From: Geomonas sp. Red32 | Lineage (GTDB): Bacteria > Desulfobacterota > Desulfuromonadia > Geobacterales > Geobacteraceae | Length of the DNA: 59,312 nucleotides | Reading direction: 5' to 3' | Assembly (NCBI RefSeq): GCF_023652955.1 | Contig: NZ_JAKLOY010000014.1 | Coordinates: 1-59,312 of the forward strand | Part shown: piece after piece, positions 27,775-37,992 of the stretch | How the letters are laid out: each line of letters begins with the position of its first letter | Numbering within the stretch: position 1 is the stretch's first letter | Notes under the pieces: generated by a model | The model's input: the letters and a program-made list of their open reading frames with translations, nothing else | Database searches by the model: none | What the model was told of the DNA's origin: nothing | Made by a program: the position numbers and the translations under genes

Positions 27775-30162
27775 ATGCCCACCGACGCCGGCGAAAAACA
27801 GAAGATCCAGCAGAGCTCCATCCTGCGGCTGGCCACCCGCTGGCTGGAGAAGGTGGCGGAGTACTTCGCCGGTGAGGTCACCGACCGGCGCAGCCGGCTG
27901 GTACTGCTGTATCTAACCGCCTTCTTTCTCACCCTGCTCATCATTCCGAGCCCCCAGTTCCTCTCGGTCAATTACCGGGAGGGGGACATCGCCACCTCCG
28001 ATATCCGCGCCACCCAAGATTATCTGATCGAGGACCTCCTCCTCACGGAGAAGAAGCGTGCAGAGGCGGAGGGGACCGCCCCCTTCGTCTACAGTCTGGA
28101 CGCCAACGCCAACATCGAGATCATCCGCCGCTTCGACGACGCACTAAGGCTGATCAGGGAGAAGAAGGATCAGCCCGACGGCGGCAGGCTGGCGGTTGCC
28201 TCCGCCCTCTCGCTGGAGGTCTCACCCGCTGAGTTCGCCGCCCTTTGCCGGATCCGGCAGGAACGCCCCTTCCTCTCCGAGCTCGGCAGGCACCTGGCTC
28301 CCCTCTACCGCCAGCGGATCGTTGCCGACGCCGTCCGCTTCGCCTCCGACCGCCGTCACGGCATCCTGGTGATCGACCAGGGGACCAAGCAGGAGGTGGC
28401 GGGAGGAGACTATTCGACGGTGGTGGATCTCGGCGCCGTCCGCCGTCAGGCCGCCTCGCTCAAGTTTTCCCAGTTCACCCACCCCGGCGACCTCCAGGCG
28501 GTCCGTGGGGTCGTGCAGCGGATGATTTCCGCCAACCTGACCTACGACCGGGACGCCACCGACGACAAGAAGGCCGAGGCGCGGGCCGCCGTCCGTCCGG
28601 TCCTCTTCCGGATGAAACGGGGCGAGATGATCGTCCGGGTCGGCGAACGGGTTTCGGCCGAGCAGGCCCTGAAACTCGAGAAGATCTTCAAGACCCGCAG
28701 CGTCACGCCGCTGCTCACCGGGGTGGGAATCTACGGGCTGGTGCTCGTTTTAAGCTACGCCCTCTACCGCTTCGGCAGGAAGAACATCCGCAAGTTCAAC
28801 CCGACTGGCAAGGACATCCTGCTCCTCTCCCTTTTGACGGTGGTGAATTTTGCCATCCTCAAGCTGGTCTTCGCCGTTTCCACCGCCTTGGGGGGGCTCT
28901 TCCCCGGGGTCGACACCGCGAGCTACTTCTACCTTTTCCCGTTCGCCGCCAGCGCCATCATCGTGAGGATCATCCTCAACTCGGAGGTGGCCCTGGTCTA
29001 CTGCGCGGTCTGCGCGCCGCTCACCGGCCTCATGCTCAACAACTCCCTCCAGGTTGCCGTCTACGCACTCTTGGGAGGGGTCGTGGGCGCCCACGGCGTC
29101 CGCCAGTGCAAGGAGCGGGGGACCATCTACTCGGCCGGCATCAAGGTGAGCGTGGTCAACATGGCGGTCGCCCTCTGCTTCCATATCTACGGCGACTCCC
29201 CCTTCTCCATGCAGGCCGTCTACTGCCTGCTCTTCGCCTTCTTCGGCGGGATCATCAACGCCGTCTACGTGTCGGGAACCATCCCGCTCATCGAAGCGCT
29301 CTTCCAGTACACCACCGACGTGAAGCTTTTGGAGCTCGCCAACCTCAACTCGCCGCTTTTGCGGGAGCTGATGATCCGGGCCCCGGGGACCTACCACCAC
29401 AGCGTGCTGGTCGGTAACCTCGTGGAGGCCGGCGCCGAGGCGATCAGCGCCAATCCGCTTCTGGCCCGGGTGGCCGCCTACTACCACGATGTTGGCAAGC
29501 TGAAGAAGCCGCAGTACTTCATCGAGAACATCGGGGACGGGGAGAACCGCCACGACAAGCTCTCCCCCAGCATGAGCGCGCTGATCCTCATCTCCCACAT
29601 GAAAGAAGGGGTCGAGCTCGCCCGCGAGCACCGGCTGGGACTCCCGATCATCGAGATCATCCGCCAGTCTCACGGTACCTCGCTCATCAGCTATTTCTAC
29701 CTGAAGGCCAAGGGGATGGAGACCCCGGGGAGCCCTCCGGTGGACGAGCGGGACTTCCGCTACCCCGGCCCGAAGCCGCAGACCAGGGAGGCCGGCCTCG
29801 TGCTTTTGGCCGACTGCGTGGAGGCCGCCTCGCGCACCCTGACCGACCCGACGCCGGCCCGGATCCAGGGGCTCGTGCAGAAGATCATCAACAACATCTT
29901 CATCGACGGCCAGCTCGACGAGTGCGAGCTGACGCTTAAGAACCTTCACGAGATAGCCAAGAGCTTCAACACGATACTTTCCGGGATCTACCACCACCGG
30001 ATCGACTATCCGGAGCCGGCCTACAAGGAGCACAAGGAGAACAAGATTGGCAAACGAGGTCCAGAGGATTGCGATAGCGAACCGCCAAAGGCGGATAACG
30101 GTCGGGAAGAAGGAACTTCGAAGGGTGGCGCAGAGGATCTTAGACGCCTTGGGATGTCCTGA
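27775..30162 (+). CDS. 7TMR-HD (PgpH-type) cyclic-di-AMP phosphodiesterase-like protein
   Basis: 795 residues. There is one N-terminal helix (about 42-60), a 7TMR-HDED extracytoplasmic sensor (about 65-300), a bundle of about seven helices (about 315-505) and a cytoplasmic HD domain with PGTYHHSV and AAYYHDVGKLKKP motifs (metal-binding HD). PgpH proteins hydrolyse c-di-AMP; whether this organism makes c-di-AMP cannot be seen here. The last ~40 residues (GKRGPEDCDSEPPKAD...) overlap ybeY in another frame for 116 bases and look non-conserved. It is first in the pgpH-ybeY-dgk-corC-lnt cluster. The ATG at 27775 has only a weak ribosome site. Confidence 0.9.
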   Translation: MPTDAGEKQKIQQSSILRLATRWLEKVAEYFAGEVTDRRSRLVLLYLTAFFLTLLIIPSPQFLSVNYREGDIATSDIRATQDYLIEDLLLTEKKRAEAEGTAPFVYSLDANANIEIIRRFDDALRLIREKKDQPDGGRLAVASALSLEVSPAEFAALCRIRQERPFLSELGRHLAPLYRQRIVADAVRFASDRRHGILVIDQGTKQEVAGGDYSTVVDLGAVRRQAASLKFSQFTHPGDLQAVRGVVQRMISANLTYDRDATDDKKAEARAAVRPVLFRMKRGEMIVRVGERVSAEQALKLEKIFKTRSVTPLLTGVGIYGLVLVLSYALYRFGRKNIRKFNPTGKDILLLSLLTVVNFAILKLVFAVSTALGGLFPGVDTASYFYLFPFAASAIIVRIILNSEVALVYCAVCAPLTGLMLNNSLQVAVYALLGGVVGAHGVRQCKERGTIYSAGIKVSVVNMAVALCFHIYGDSPFSMQAVYCLLFAFFGGIINAVYVSGTIPLIEALFQYTTDVKLLELANLNSPLLRELMIRAPGTYHHSVLVGNLVEAGAEAISANPLLARVAAYYHDVGKLKKPQYFIENIGDGENRHDKLSPSMSALILISHMKEGVELAREHRLGLPIIEIIRQSHGTSLISYFYLKAKGMETPGSPPVDERDFRYPGPKPQTREAGLVLLADCVEAASRTLTDPTPARIQGLVQKIINNIFIDGQLDECELTLKNLHEIAKSFNTILSGIYHHRIDYPEPAYKEHKENKIGKRGPEDCDSEPPKADNGREEGTSKGGAEDLRRLGMS

Positions 30163-30514
30163 GGCGGAGCTCTCGGTCACCGTGGTGGGGGACCGCGCCA
30201 TCCGGGTCATGAACCGCGACTACCTGGGCCGCGACAAGGCCACCAACGTGATTTCCTTTGCCATGCAGGAGGGGGAGTTCGGCACCATCAACCCGAACGT
30301 CCTGGGCGACGTGGTTATTTCGGTCGACACGGCGGCCCGCGAGGCCGAGGAGTCCGGCCAGACCTTCCTGGAGCGCTTCTATTTTCTCCTCATGCACGGC
30401 ATCCTGCACATCAACGGCTACGATCATGAGCGCAGCGGCGAGGCCGAAGCGGCCCGCATGGAGGCCAAGGAGCGCGAGATCTTCGCCATCCTCCAGGAGG
30501 AGAGGCTTGTCTAA
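30047..30514 (+). CDS. ybeY: Endoribonuclease YbeY
   Basis: 155 residues with the zinc-binding signature HGILHINGYDHE (H3 motif) and the conserved RDYLGRDKATNVISFAM segment. YbeY takes part in 16S rRNA 3' maturation and ribosome quality control. The start is TTG at 30047, with AAGGAG 7 bases upstream, inside the 3' end of pgpH. A shorter form starting later would lose N-terminal strands. ybeY, corC (ybeX) and lnt are also neighbours in E. coli. Confidence 0.95.
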   Translation: MANEVQRIAIANRQRRITVGKKELRRVAQRILDALGCPEAELSVTVVGDRAIRVMNRDYLGRDKATNVISFAMQEGEFGTINPNVLGDVVISVDTAAREAEESGQTFLERFYFLLMHGILHINGYDHERSGEAEAARMEAKEREIFAILQEERLV

Positions 30515-30544
30515 AGCGGCGGGCCACACAGCCGGAGGAGCCCG

Positions 30545-31252
30545 GTGAAGCCCACCCGCTTCATAGAATCGGTCAACTGCGCCATCGACGGCATTCTCTA
30601 CACCGTCCGGACGCAGAAGCACATGCGGCACCACTTCGTCGCCGCGCTGCTGGTATTGACCTTATCGCTCCTTTTCCGGGTCACCGCGATGGAATTCATG
30701 CTGCTGGCGCTGGCCATCTCCTTCGTGCTGTTCGCTGAACTATTGAACACCTCCATCGAGGTGGTGGTTGACATGATCTCGCCGCAGTTCCATCCCCTGG
30801 CCAAGATAGCCAAGGACGTGGCCGCCGGAGCCGTGCTGGTGGCGGCCTTCGGGACCGCGGTGATGGGATACCTGGTGCTCTCCAAGTACCTGTTCCCGCT
30901 GCACAGGGGGATTCTCGCCATGGTAGGAACCGCATCGGAGCTGGGGACCGTGGTCTCCGTCATCCTGGTGCTTATCGCCGTCATCATCCTGAAGGCCATG
31001 ACCGGCACCGGTACTCCCCTGCACGGCGGGGTCCCGAGCGGCCACGCAGCGGTCGCCTTCTCCATCGCCACCTCCATCTCGCTCAACACCCAGGACCCGC
31101 TGGTGTCGTTTCTCTGCTTCACGCTGGCGGTCATGGTGAGCCACTCCCGCCTCCTGTTGAGGATCCACAGCGTGCGGGAGGTGGTCTTCGGGGCGGTGGT
31201 GGGTACGGTGATGACGGTGGTGGTCCTCGTTCTCTTCAAGGGGATCGGTTGA
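30545..31252 (+). CDS. Diacylglycerol/undecaprenol kinase fused to a PAP2 phosphatase
   Basis: 235 residues. The DgkA-type membrane domain (about 1-115) has the signature FAELLNTSIEVVVD, and the PAP2-like C-terminal domain (about 120-235) has the PSGHAAVAF motif and SHSRLLLRIHSVREV, including the terminal catalytic His. About six to seven transmembrane helices are visible. It probably interconverts undecaprenol or diacylglycerol and their phosphates at the inner membrane. The start codon is GTG, with CGGAGGAG upstream, 30 bases after ybeY. Fusion of kinase and phosphatase in one chain is known in several anaerobes. Confidence 0.9.
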   Translation: MKPTRFIESVNCAIDGILYTVRTQKHMRHHFVAALLVLTLSLLFRVTAMEFMLLALAISFVLFAELLNTSIEVVVDMISPQFHPLAKIAKDVAAGAVLVAAFGTAVMGYLVLSKYLFPLHRGILAMVGTASELGTVVSVILVLIAVIILKAMTGTGTPLHGGVPSGHAAVAFSIATSISLNTQDPLVSFLCFTLAVMVSHSRLLLRIHSVREVVFGAVVGTVMTVVVLVLFKGIG

Positions 31253-31294
31253 TACGCAAGAGAAAACTGCAGATAAAACGGAGGGGTAACACAC

Positions 31295-32158
31295 TTGGAT
31301 GACGATAACGGACGCAAGGGGCAGGGGTTGATCGAGTCGATCGGGAGACTCTTGTCCGGCAAGAGGAAGGTTACCGAGGCGGAGATCCAGGAGATCATGG
31401 ACGCCGGCGAAGAAGAGGGGGTCATCAACCCCGAAGAAAACGCCATGATCCGCTCCATCCTCGCACTGGGCGACACCGTGGTCCGGGAAATCATGCTTCC
31501 GAGGACCGACATGGCCTGCGTCGCCATCGGAGAGGATGTCACCAGCGTCCTGCAGTCCATCATAGCCAGCGGCCACTCCCGTCTCCCGATCTACGAGGGG
31601 ACCATCGATAACATCATCGGGCTCATCTACGCCAAGGACCTCCTCAAATACTGGGGGCAGGCGGTCGACCAGATCGAGCTGAGGAGCCTGATCCGTCCCC
31701 CCTTCTTCGTCCCGGAGACCAAGAACCTGGAGGAGCTGCTCCACGACTTCAAGAAGCGCCGGGTGCATATGGCAGTGGTGATCGACGAGTACGGCGGGAC
31801 CGCCGGCCTGGTCACCATCGAGGACCTTCTTGAGCAGATCGTGGGTGACATCCAGGACGAGTACGATACCGAGACGGAGCGCTACACCGTGGATGCCGAG
31901 GGTGTCCTGGTGGCCGACGGCCGGCTCCCCATCGAGGAGCTCGAGGAGCACTTCGACATCGTGGTGGAGCGCGAGAAGTTCGAGACCCTCGGGGGGCTGA
32001 TCTTCCACCTGATCGGGAGGATCCCCCTGGTGGGCGAGGTGGTGGAAAACGCCGAGCTGAAGATGACCGTGCTGGAGGCTGACGAGCGGAGGATAGCCAA
32101 GGTGCGGGTGGTCAGGCGCGAGCCGGGACCGCAGGAAAAGGATAGCGAAGGACCGTGA
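31295..32158 (+). CDS. CorC/HlyC family protein (YbeX-like, CBS pair)
   Basis: 287 residues without membrane helices. An acidic N-terminal helix region leads to two CBS domains (about 65-190; [14 protein letters not shown] and [13 protein letters not shown]) and a CorC_HlyC domain at the C-terminus (about 205-280; [13 protein letters not shown]). It matches E. coli YbeX/CorC, linked to Mg2+/Co2+ efflux and ribosome homeostasis. The start is TTG at 31295, with GGAGGGG 9 bases upstream. It overlaps lnt by 4 bases (GTGA). Confidence 0.92.
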   Translation: MDDDNGRKGQGLIESIGRLLSGKRKVTEAEIQEIMDAGEEEGVINPEENAMIRSILALGDTVVREIMLPRTDMACVAIGEDVTSVLQSIIASGHSRLPIYEGTIDNIIGLIYAKDLLKYWGQAVDQIELRSLIRPPFFVPETKNLEELLHDFKKRRVHMAVVIDEYGGTAGLVTIEDLLEQIVGDIQDEYDTETERYTVDAEGVLVADGRLPIEELEEHFDIVVEREKFETLGGLIFHLIGRIPLVGEVVENAELKMTVLEADERRIAKVRVVRREPGPQEKDSEGP

Positions 32159-33861
32159 AGAGCATACCCCAGCCCCCCGCCCCGGCGGTGAGGCTGCCCT
32201 ACCTGTTGGCCGGGCTGTCCGGCCTTTTGCTGGCCGCCTCTTTCCCGAGGCCCGGCTTTTCCGCGCTGGCTTGGATCGCCCTGGTGCCTCTTTTCGCGGC
32301 GGCATCCCGGGTGCCGGCCAAAGACGCCTTTAAATTGGGGTTCACCGCGGGAGTCACTGCCTACGCCGGCATCCTCTACTGGCTCAACATCGTGATGACC
32401 GGCTTCGGCCACCTTCACTGGACCGTGAGCGGCTCGCTGTACCTGATGCTGGCCGGCTACCTGGCTCTCTACCCGGCGCTCGTCCTCTGGGTTTCCAAAC
32501 GGGGAGAGGAAAAGGGAATCCCTCTCCTTTGCTCGTTTCCGCTTTTGTGGGTGGCGGGGGAACTGCTCCGCGCCCATCTTATGACCGGTTTCCCGTGGGC
32601 CTTGCTCGGCTACACGCAGTTCCGCACGCTGCCGCTCATCCAGGTGAGCGACCTGACCGGTGTCTACGGCGTGAGCTACCTGGTGGCCTTCGCCAACGCG
32701 GTGTTTTACCGGATGTGGCGCTGGGTGAGGGGGCGGGACCCGCGCTACCCGGTCACCGCGTTCCTGACTCTGCTCCTTTTGCTGGCGGCGACCCTTGGCT
32801 ACGGCTTCACCGCGCTCCAGCGGAGCGAAACCGGCCCTCTCCAGCGGGTCCTCCTGGTGCAGGGTAACATCCCCCAGGACCGGAAATGGGACCACGCCTA
32901 CCAGGAGCAGACGGTGGCGGCCTACGAGCGGCTGTCCCGCCGGGGCTGCCAGGGTCCCGGTACCCTGGTGGTCTGGCCCGAGAGCGCGCTTCCCTTCTAC
33001 CTGGAGAAGGAACCGGCCTACGCCGCGAGGGTGAAGAAGCTGGCCGCGGAGCTCAGATGCTCCCTGGTCACCGGGAGCCCCGCCTCCGAGCGGGACGGTG
33101 GAGAGCTCAGAAACCTGAACAGCGCCTTTCTGATCTCGCCACAGGGCAGGGTGACGGGGAGAAGCGATAAGCTCCACCTGGTCCCCTTCGGGGAATACGT
33201 GCCGCTCAGCGGCCTCCTTCCCTTTATCCACAAGCTGGTGCCGGGAAACGGGGACTACTCCCCCGGCAAACGGGCGGTCGCTCTTGAGACCCCCTCCGGC
33301 AAGGTCGGGGTGCTGATATGCTTCGAGGGGATCTTCCCCGGGGTGGCGTGTGACTACCTTTCCGCCGGGGCCGGACTGCTGGTCGCCATCACCAACGATG
33401 CCTGGTTCGGGAACTCGTCGGCCCCCTTCCAGCATCTCTCGATGACCGTCTTCCGGGCGGTGGAGAACCGGGTTCCGCTGGTGAGAGCTGCCAACACCGG
33501 GATCTCCTCGGTGATCGACGCCAAGGGGCACATCCGCGGGATGACCCCGCTCTTCGAGGAAGCCACCCTGGCCGGCGAGGTCCGGCGCGGGGAGGGGGGG
33601 AGCTTCTACAGCCGCCACGGGGATCTCTTCGCCCTGGGGTGCCTGGCGCTTTCGCTCGGGATGGCACTCTTCATCTTCAGGGGAGGGCGGCCAAAGGAGG
33701 ATGCCGTGGCTACAACGACTGACGAGAGTTACCCGATCCCTTCCGATGAAAGGGACAGCCTCGCCGACCACATTGGCGACGACCTCGGTGACCATCCTGG
33801 CTACCGCATGGCCGGCCACGACGATGGCCATCAGGAGGATCACCCCGGCGATTCGCCTTGA
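32155..33861 (+). CDS. lnt: Apolipoprotein N-acyltransferase
   Basis: 568 residues. Six or more N-terminal membrane helices (about 10-225) precede a periplasmic nitrilase-type domain (about 230-490) with the Glu-Lys-Cys triad seen in [21 protein letters not shown] and [12 protein letters not shown], then a final helix near 500-517. It adds the third acyl chain to lipoproteins. The GTG start overlaps the corC stop. After the last helix there is an extra cytoplasmic tail of ~50 residues rich in Asp and His ([23 protein letters not shown]), not expected for the family and possibly metal-binding or simply low complexity. Confidence 0.94.
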   Translation: MKSIPQPPAPAVRLPYLLAGLSGLLLAASFPRPGFSALAWIALVPLFAAASRVPAKDAFKLGFTAGVTAYAGILYWLNIVMTGFGHLHWTVSGSLYLMLAGYLALYPALVLWVSKRGEEKGIPLLCSFPLLWVAGELLRAHLMTGFPWALLGYTQFRTLPLIQVSDLTGVYGVSYLVAFANAVFYRMWRWVRGRDPRYPVTAFLTLLLLLAATLGYGFTALQRSETGPLQRVLLVQGNIPQDRKWDHAYQEQTVAAYERLSRRGCQGPGTLVVWPESALPFYLEKEPAYAARVKKLAAELRCSLVTGSPASERDGGELRNLNSAFLISPQGRVTGRSDKLHLVPFGEYVPLSGLLPFIHKLVPGNGDYSPGKRAVALETPSGKVGVLICFEGIFPGVACDYLSAGAGLLVAITNDAWFGNSSAPFQHLSMTVFRAVENRVPLVRAANTGISSVIDAKGHIRGMTPLFEEATLAGEVRRGEGGSFYSRHGDLFALGCLALSLGMALFIFRGGRPKEDAVATTTDESYPIPSDERDSLADHIGDDLGDHPGYRMAGHDDGHQEDHPGDSP

Positions 33862-33942
33862 TCCCGTAGAGCCCGCCCGAGAAACGACAACCATCCGCCG
33901 GCCCTGGCCGGCGCCGGATTTATTCATACAAAGGAGCAAACG

Positions 33943-35059
33943 ATGTTCAGAGAAGAGATTGCCAAGGTCGAAGGGCTCGCCGAGCGTATCAACAAGCTTC
34001 GGGGGTCTCTTTGACGTCGACAATAAAAAAGAGCAGATGCAGGAGCTCGAGGAGCTAACCAACCGTCCAGATTTCTGGAACGATGCCGATAAGGCACAGA
34101 AGATCCTGAAAAACCGGATGGCGATGGAGAAGGACGTCACCACGTGGGAGGCGCTGGACCGCCAGGCCCGCGACATCCGGGAGCTGATCGAACTCGGCAG
34201 CGAAGAGGAGGACGAGGCGACGCTGGCCGAGGTGGCCGCCATGAACGGCGAGCTGGAGAACGGGGTGACCCAGGCGGAGTTCCGCCGCATGCTCTCCGGC
34301 CCCCACGACAGCTCCGGCGCCTTCGTTTCCATCAACGCAGGCGCGGGGGGGACCGAATCGCAGGACTGGGCCGAGATGCTCCTCCGGATGTATCTCCGCT
34401 ACTGCGAGAAGAAAGGGTGGAAGACCGAGATCACCGACTTCCAGGCGGGAGAGGAGGCCGGCGTCAAGGGGGTCACCTTCGCCGCCACCGGCGAGTTCGC
34501 CTACGGCTATCTCAAGGCCGAGGCGGGGATCCACCGGCTGGTGCGGATCTCCCCCTTCGACAGTAACGCCCGGCGCCATACCTCGTTCGCTTCGGTCTTC
34601 GTCTTTCCGGTCATCGAGGAGGAGGACATCGACATCAAGATCTCCGAGAGCGATCTCCGGATCGACACCTACCGCTCCTCGGGCTCCGGTGGCCAGCACG
34701 TCAACACCACCGACTCCGCCATCAGGATCACCCACCTCCCCACCGGGATCGTGGTGGCCTGCCAGAGCGAGCGGAGCCAGCACATGAACAAGGCCACCGC
34801 CATGAAGGTGCTCCGTTCCAAACTTTACGAGCTGGAGCTCAGGGAACGGGAGGCGAAGGCGGCCGACATCGCCGGCGAGAAGAAGGAGATCGGCTGGGGT
34901 AGCCAGATCCGCTCCTACGTCCTGCATCCCTACAAGATGGTCAAGGACCTGAGGACCGGGGTGGAAAGCGGCAATCCCGATGCGGTGCTCGACGGCTCGC
35001 TGGAGGAGTTCGTGGTCCCCTACCTCATGGGGGTCCGCCGGGAGACCAAGGACATATAA
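33943..35059 (+). CDS. prfB: Peptide chain release factor 2, with programmed +1 frameshift
   Basis: The gene begins at the ATG at 33943 (AAAGGAG 7 bases upstream) and encodes 23 codons ending GGG-TCT-CTT, then an in-frame TGA at 34012-34014. A +1 slip on CTT-T moves reading to GAC at 34013 and gives 371 residues. The upstream run GGGGG acts as the internal Shine-Dalgarno and CTTTGAC is the canonical slippery stop, so RF2 autoregulates its own synthesis. The body has the RF2 stop-reading tripeptide SPF (ISPFDSNARR) and GGQ (GSGGQHVNTTDSA). Gene callers often miss the first exon-like segment. Confidence 0.96.
34001..34014 (+). promoter_or_regulatory. RF2 recoding site (internal SD, slippery CTT, stop TGA)
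   Basis: GGGGG at 34001-34005, CTT at 34009-34011 and TGA-C at 34012-34015 have the order and spacing of the conserved RF2 +1 frameshift signal. Confidence 0.95.
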
Positions 35060-35135
35060 GCCCCGGAGAATAGTGGACTACTCGATTTTAAATGAAGAGC
35101 GGCAAGGACGCCGTATCGATAAGGACCTTTTTCAA

Positions 35136-35969
35136 ATGTTCCACAGCATCAAAGCACTAACCGTCTGTTTGCTCCTCCTCGCCTCGGTCACCACCGGTTG
35201 CGCTACCGAACGCGCCGGCCGCACGGAGCGCGCAGGGATCAAGAACCTCGGCTTCGCCATCCAGGTGGGGGCCTTCCACGAGGTCCGGAATGCCGAGCGC
35301 CTCGCCCGCAAGCTGCAGGAGAAGGGTATCGAGGCCTTCTACTTCAAACGGGAAAACGGCATCTACGCGGTCCGCTTCGGCGACTTCGACAAGCGCGAGG
35401 ACGCGAGCCGCACGGCCAGGAAACTCGTCAAGGAGCGGGTGATCACCTCCTACTTCATCGCCGCCCCCCAGCAGCACGTATCCCTCGCCACCAGGGAGCC
35501 CTCCCTCGAGAAGGCACCTTCCCCCTCCATCACCCCGCGGCCGCGCCCGAAGAAGATCGACAGGGGTGAGCTGCCTCCCCCCCGGCGCGAGCGGAGCGAC
35601 ATGGGAATGATCGCGGCAAAGACCGCCGAGCGTTTCGTCGGCATCCCCTACCGCTGGGGCGGAGATACCGTGGTGGACGGCATGGACTGCAGCGGCTTCG
35701 TGCGCGCGGTCTACAACCTCTGCGGGGTCAACATCCCGCGCACCTCCCGCGAGCAGTTCCGGGTGGGGGACGCGGTGGGACGGGATGAGCTCAAGGAGGG
35801 GGACCTGGTCTTCTTCGGGAGCTCCGAGGAGCAGATCAACCACGTCGGGATCTTCGTCGGCAACGGCCGCTTCGTCCACGCGCCGCGCCGCGGCGACGAC
35901 ATCAAGATCTCCACCATGGACGACTCCTACTTCCTCAAACACTTCGTGGGGGCCAAGCGGTACTTCTAG
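35136..35969 (+). CDS. SPOR and NlpC/P60 lipoprotein (peptidoglycan endopeptidase)
   Basis: 277 residues. The lipoprotein signal ends in lipobox TTGC (about Cys22). A SPOR-like domain (about 35-110; FAIQVGAFHEVRNAERLARK) binds denuded glycan, a Pro/Arg-rich linker follows, and a C-terminal NlpC/P60 cysteine peptidase domain (about 150-277) has DGMDCSGFV (catalytic Cys) and INHVGIFVGNGRFVHAPR (catalytic His). It probably cleaves stem peptides at the division site. The ATG at 35136 puts the signal peptide at the N-terminus; a GTG at 35073 has a better ribosome site (GGAG) but would bury it. It lies 76 bases after prfB. Confidence 0.9.
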   Translation: MFHSIKALTVCLLLLASVTTGCATERAGRTERAGIKNLGFAIQVGAFHEVRNAERLARKLQEKGIEAFYFKRENGIYAVRFGDFDKREDASRTARKLVKERVITSYFIAAPQQHVSLATREPSLEKAPSPSITPRPRPKKIDRGELPPPRRERSDMGMIAAKTAERFVGIPYRWGGDTVVDGMDCSGFVRAVYNLCGVNIPRTSREQFRVGDAVGRDELKEGDLVFFGSSEEQINHVGIFVGNGRFVHAPRRGDDIKISTMDDSYFLKHFVGAKRYF

Positions 35970-36013
35970 AGGGCGGGAAGGCGATTTTTCATTAGGAAAC
36001 GATGCCGCGAAGG

Positions 36014-36042
36014 TTGACACCGGCCTTGTAAAGATGTAAGAA
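36014..36042 (+). promoter_or_regulatory. Promoter candidate for the DUF1015 gene
   Basis: TTGACA (36014-36019), 17 bases, TAAGAA (36037-36042), about 88 bases before the ATG. The -35 is perfect; the -10 matches only half of the consensus. Confidence 0.35.
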
Positions 36043-36129
36043 CCCAGACTGGTGCGTCGCGTCCTCATGACAGGCGGACGCCAACGGGATTAAGGCGCGA
36101 GCCGGCCCGCAAGATCGACAGGAGCAGGA

Positions 36130-37371
36130 ATGGCATTCATAAAACCGTTCAAGGGCGTAAGGCCCAAGAAGGAGCTGGCCGAGAAGGTGGCCGCTCTTCC
36201 CTACGACGTGATGAACACCCGGGAGGCCAGGGAGATGGCCGCCGGCAATGAGGTGAGTTTCCTCCATATCTCCCGTCCGGAGATCGACTTCCCGGAGGGG
36301 GTGGATGAACACTCCGACGAAGTCTACCGCAAAGGGTACGACAACCTGCAGGCCCTTTTGGCCAAGGGGGCCCTCGTGCAGGACGACGGGGAGCGCTACT
36401 ACGTCTACCGCCAGAAGATGGCCGGGCTCACCCAGACCGGTCTGGTGGTCTGCTCCGGGGTCGACGACTACCAGGACGGGACCATCAAGAAGCACGAGCT
36501 GACCCGCGCCGACAAGGAAGAGGACCGCGTCCGCCACATCGACATCCTCAACGCCAACGACGAGCCGGTCTTCTACACCTACCGCCACGACCCGGAGATC
36601 ACCAGGGCCATCGCCAAGGTGACCGGGGGGGAGCCGCTCTACGATTTCACCACCGGCGACGGCGTATCCCACACCCTGTGGGCCATCGCCGACGCGGTCC
36701 TCATCTCCTGGCTCACCGAGCGCTTCGCCGGCATCCCGACCCTCTACGTCGCCGATGGCCATCACCGCAGCGCCGCCGCCAGCCGGGTCAGGGATCTCCG
36801 CAAGGGGGCCAACCCCAGCCACACCGGCAAGGAGGAGTACAACTACTTCCTCACCGTCATCTTCCCCGACGACGAGATGACCATCATGCCGTACTACCGG
36901 GTAGTCAAGGACCTCAACGGCAGGAGCATCGCCGAGTTCATGGCCCGGGTGGCCGAGCGCTTCGAGGTCTCCCCGGTACCGGTCTCGGTCGCCCCGGACC
37001 ACCGTCACCAGTTCGGCATGTACCTGGCCGGCAAATGGTACGAGCTCTCTCCCCGCGAGGATTCCTTCAACGAGGAGGACCCGGTCGCCTCCATGGACGT
37101 CTCCATCCTCCAGGACAACCTGTTAAGCCCGGTGCTCGGGATCCGCAACCCCCGCACCGACCAGCGTATCCACTTCGTGGGGGGGATCCGCGGCATCGGG
37201 GAGTTGGAGCGGGTGGTCGACTCCGGGGAGTACGAGGTCGCCTTCTCCCTCTTCCCGACCTCCATCGAGGAGCTGATGGCGCTGGCCGACCAGGACAAGA
37301 TCATGCCCCCCAAGTCGACCTGGTTCGAGCCGAAGCTGAGAAGCGGGCTCTTTTTGCACCTGCTGGACTAG
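36130..37371 (+). CDS. DUF1015 family protein
   Basis: 413 residues of the DUF1015 family. It opens with IKPFKGVRPKKELAEKVAALPYDV and has the conserved ADGHHRSAAASRVR block and MPPKSTWFEPKLRSGLF C-terminus. The family is widespread in anaerobes, often near serine or lactate metabolism genes; no activity is established that I can name with confidence. There is no signal peptide. AGGAG precedes the ATG. A FKBP gene follows 74 bases later. Confidence 0.92.
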   Translation: MAFIKPFKGVRPKKELAEKVAALPYDVMNTREAREMAAGNEVSFLHISRPEIDFPEGVDEHSDEVYRKGYDNLQALLAKGALVQDDGERYYVYRQKMAGLTQTGLVVCSGVDDYQDGTIKKHELTRADKEEDRVRHIDILNANDEPVFYTYRHDPEITRAIAKVTGGEPLYDFTTGDGVSHTLWAIADAVLISWLTERFAGIPTLYVADGHHRSAAASRVRDLRKGANPSHTGKEEYNYFLTVIFPDDEMTIMPYYRVVKDLNGRSIAEFMARVAERFEVSPVPVSVAPDHRHQFGMYLAGKWYELSPREDSFNEEDPVASMDVSILQDNLLSPVLGIRNPRTDQRIHFVGGIRGIGELERVVDSGEYEVAFSLFPTSIEELMALADQDKIMPPKSTWFEPKLRSGLFLHLLD

Positions 37372-37445
37372 CCACAACCCGTGCGCGGGAGCAGATAGCG
37401 CACACGAGATTCACCAAATAGAAGAAAAGGATTGATGGAGGATTG

Positions 37446-37916
37446 ATGCGTAACGTTGAAAAGATCATGGTCCTTTTGCTGCTGATTGCCGCAATCGTCA
37501 TTCCGGCCTGCTCGCAGAAGGAGACCGCCGTCGCCCCGGACAAGGGGACGGCTGCCGCCAACGCCCCGGCCGGCGCGGTGAAGACCGCTTCCGGCCTTTC
37601 CTACACCGACCTCGTGGAAGGGAAGGGGCCTGCCCCCACTCCCGGCAAGATGGTCACCGTCCATTACACCGGCACCCTGGTCGACGGCACCGTTTTCGAC
37701 AGCTCGGTCAAGCGCGGCCAGCCCTTCTCGTTCCCGATCGGCACCGGCCAGGTGATCCCCGGCTGGGACGAGGGGGTCATGACCATGAAGGTAGGTGGCA
37801 AGCGTAAACTGATCATCCCTCCCCAGCTTGGCTACGGTGCCTCCGGGGCCGGCGGGGTGATCCCTCCCAACGCGACCCTGATCTTCGAAGTGGAGCTTTT
37901 GGACGTAGCGAAGTAG
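37446..37916 (+). CDS. FKBP-type peptidyl-prolyl cis-trans isomerase lipoprotein
   Basis: 156 residues. The lipoprotein signal has lipobox IPAC (Cys22), a short Ala-rich linker follows, and a single FKBP domain (about 50-156) has [29 protein letters not shown] and [22 protein letters not shown]. All residues forming the FK506/proline pocket appear to be present. It assists folding of exported proteins at the cell envelope. GGAGG lies 4 bases before the ATG at 37446; a TTG three bases earlier is less likely. Confidence 0.93.
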   Translation: MRNVEKIMVLLLLIAAIVIPACSQKETAVAPDKGTAAANAPAGAVKTASGLSYTDLVEGKGPAPTPGKMVTVHYTGTLVDGTVFDSSVKRGQPFSFPIGTGQVIPGWDEGVMTMKVGGKRKLIIPPQLGYGASGAGGVIPPNATLIFEVELLDVAK

Positions 37917-37992
37917 CGCCGTTCCCCTCCGCTTGAAAAGCCATCCTCCCGCGGTACATTTGTAGCTTCGAATCTGCCTCGGGGGGTGGCTT

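Noticed and set aside
33701..33942. N-terminal extension of RF2
   Set aside because: It shadows the end of lnt; the real start is the ATG at 33943 with the programmed frameshift.
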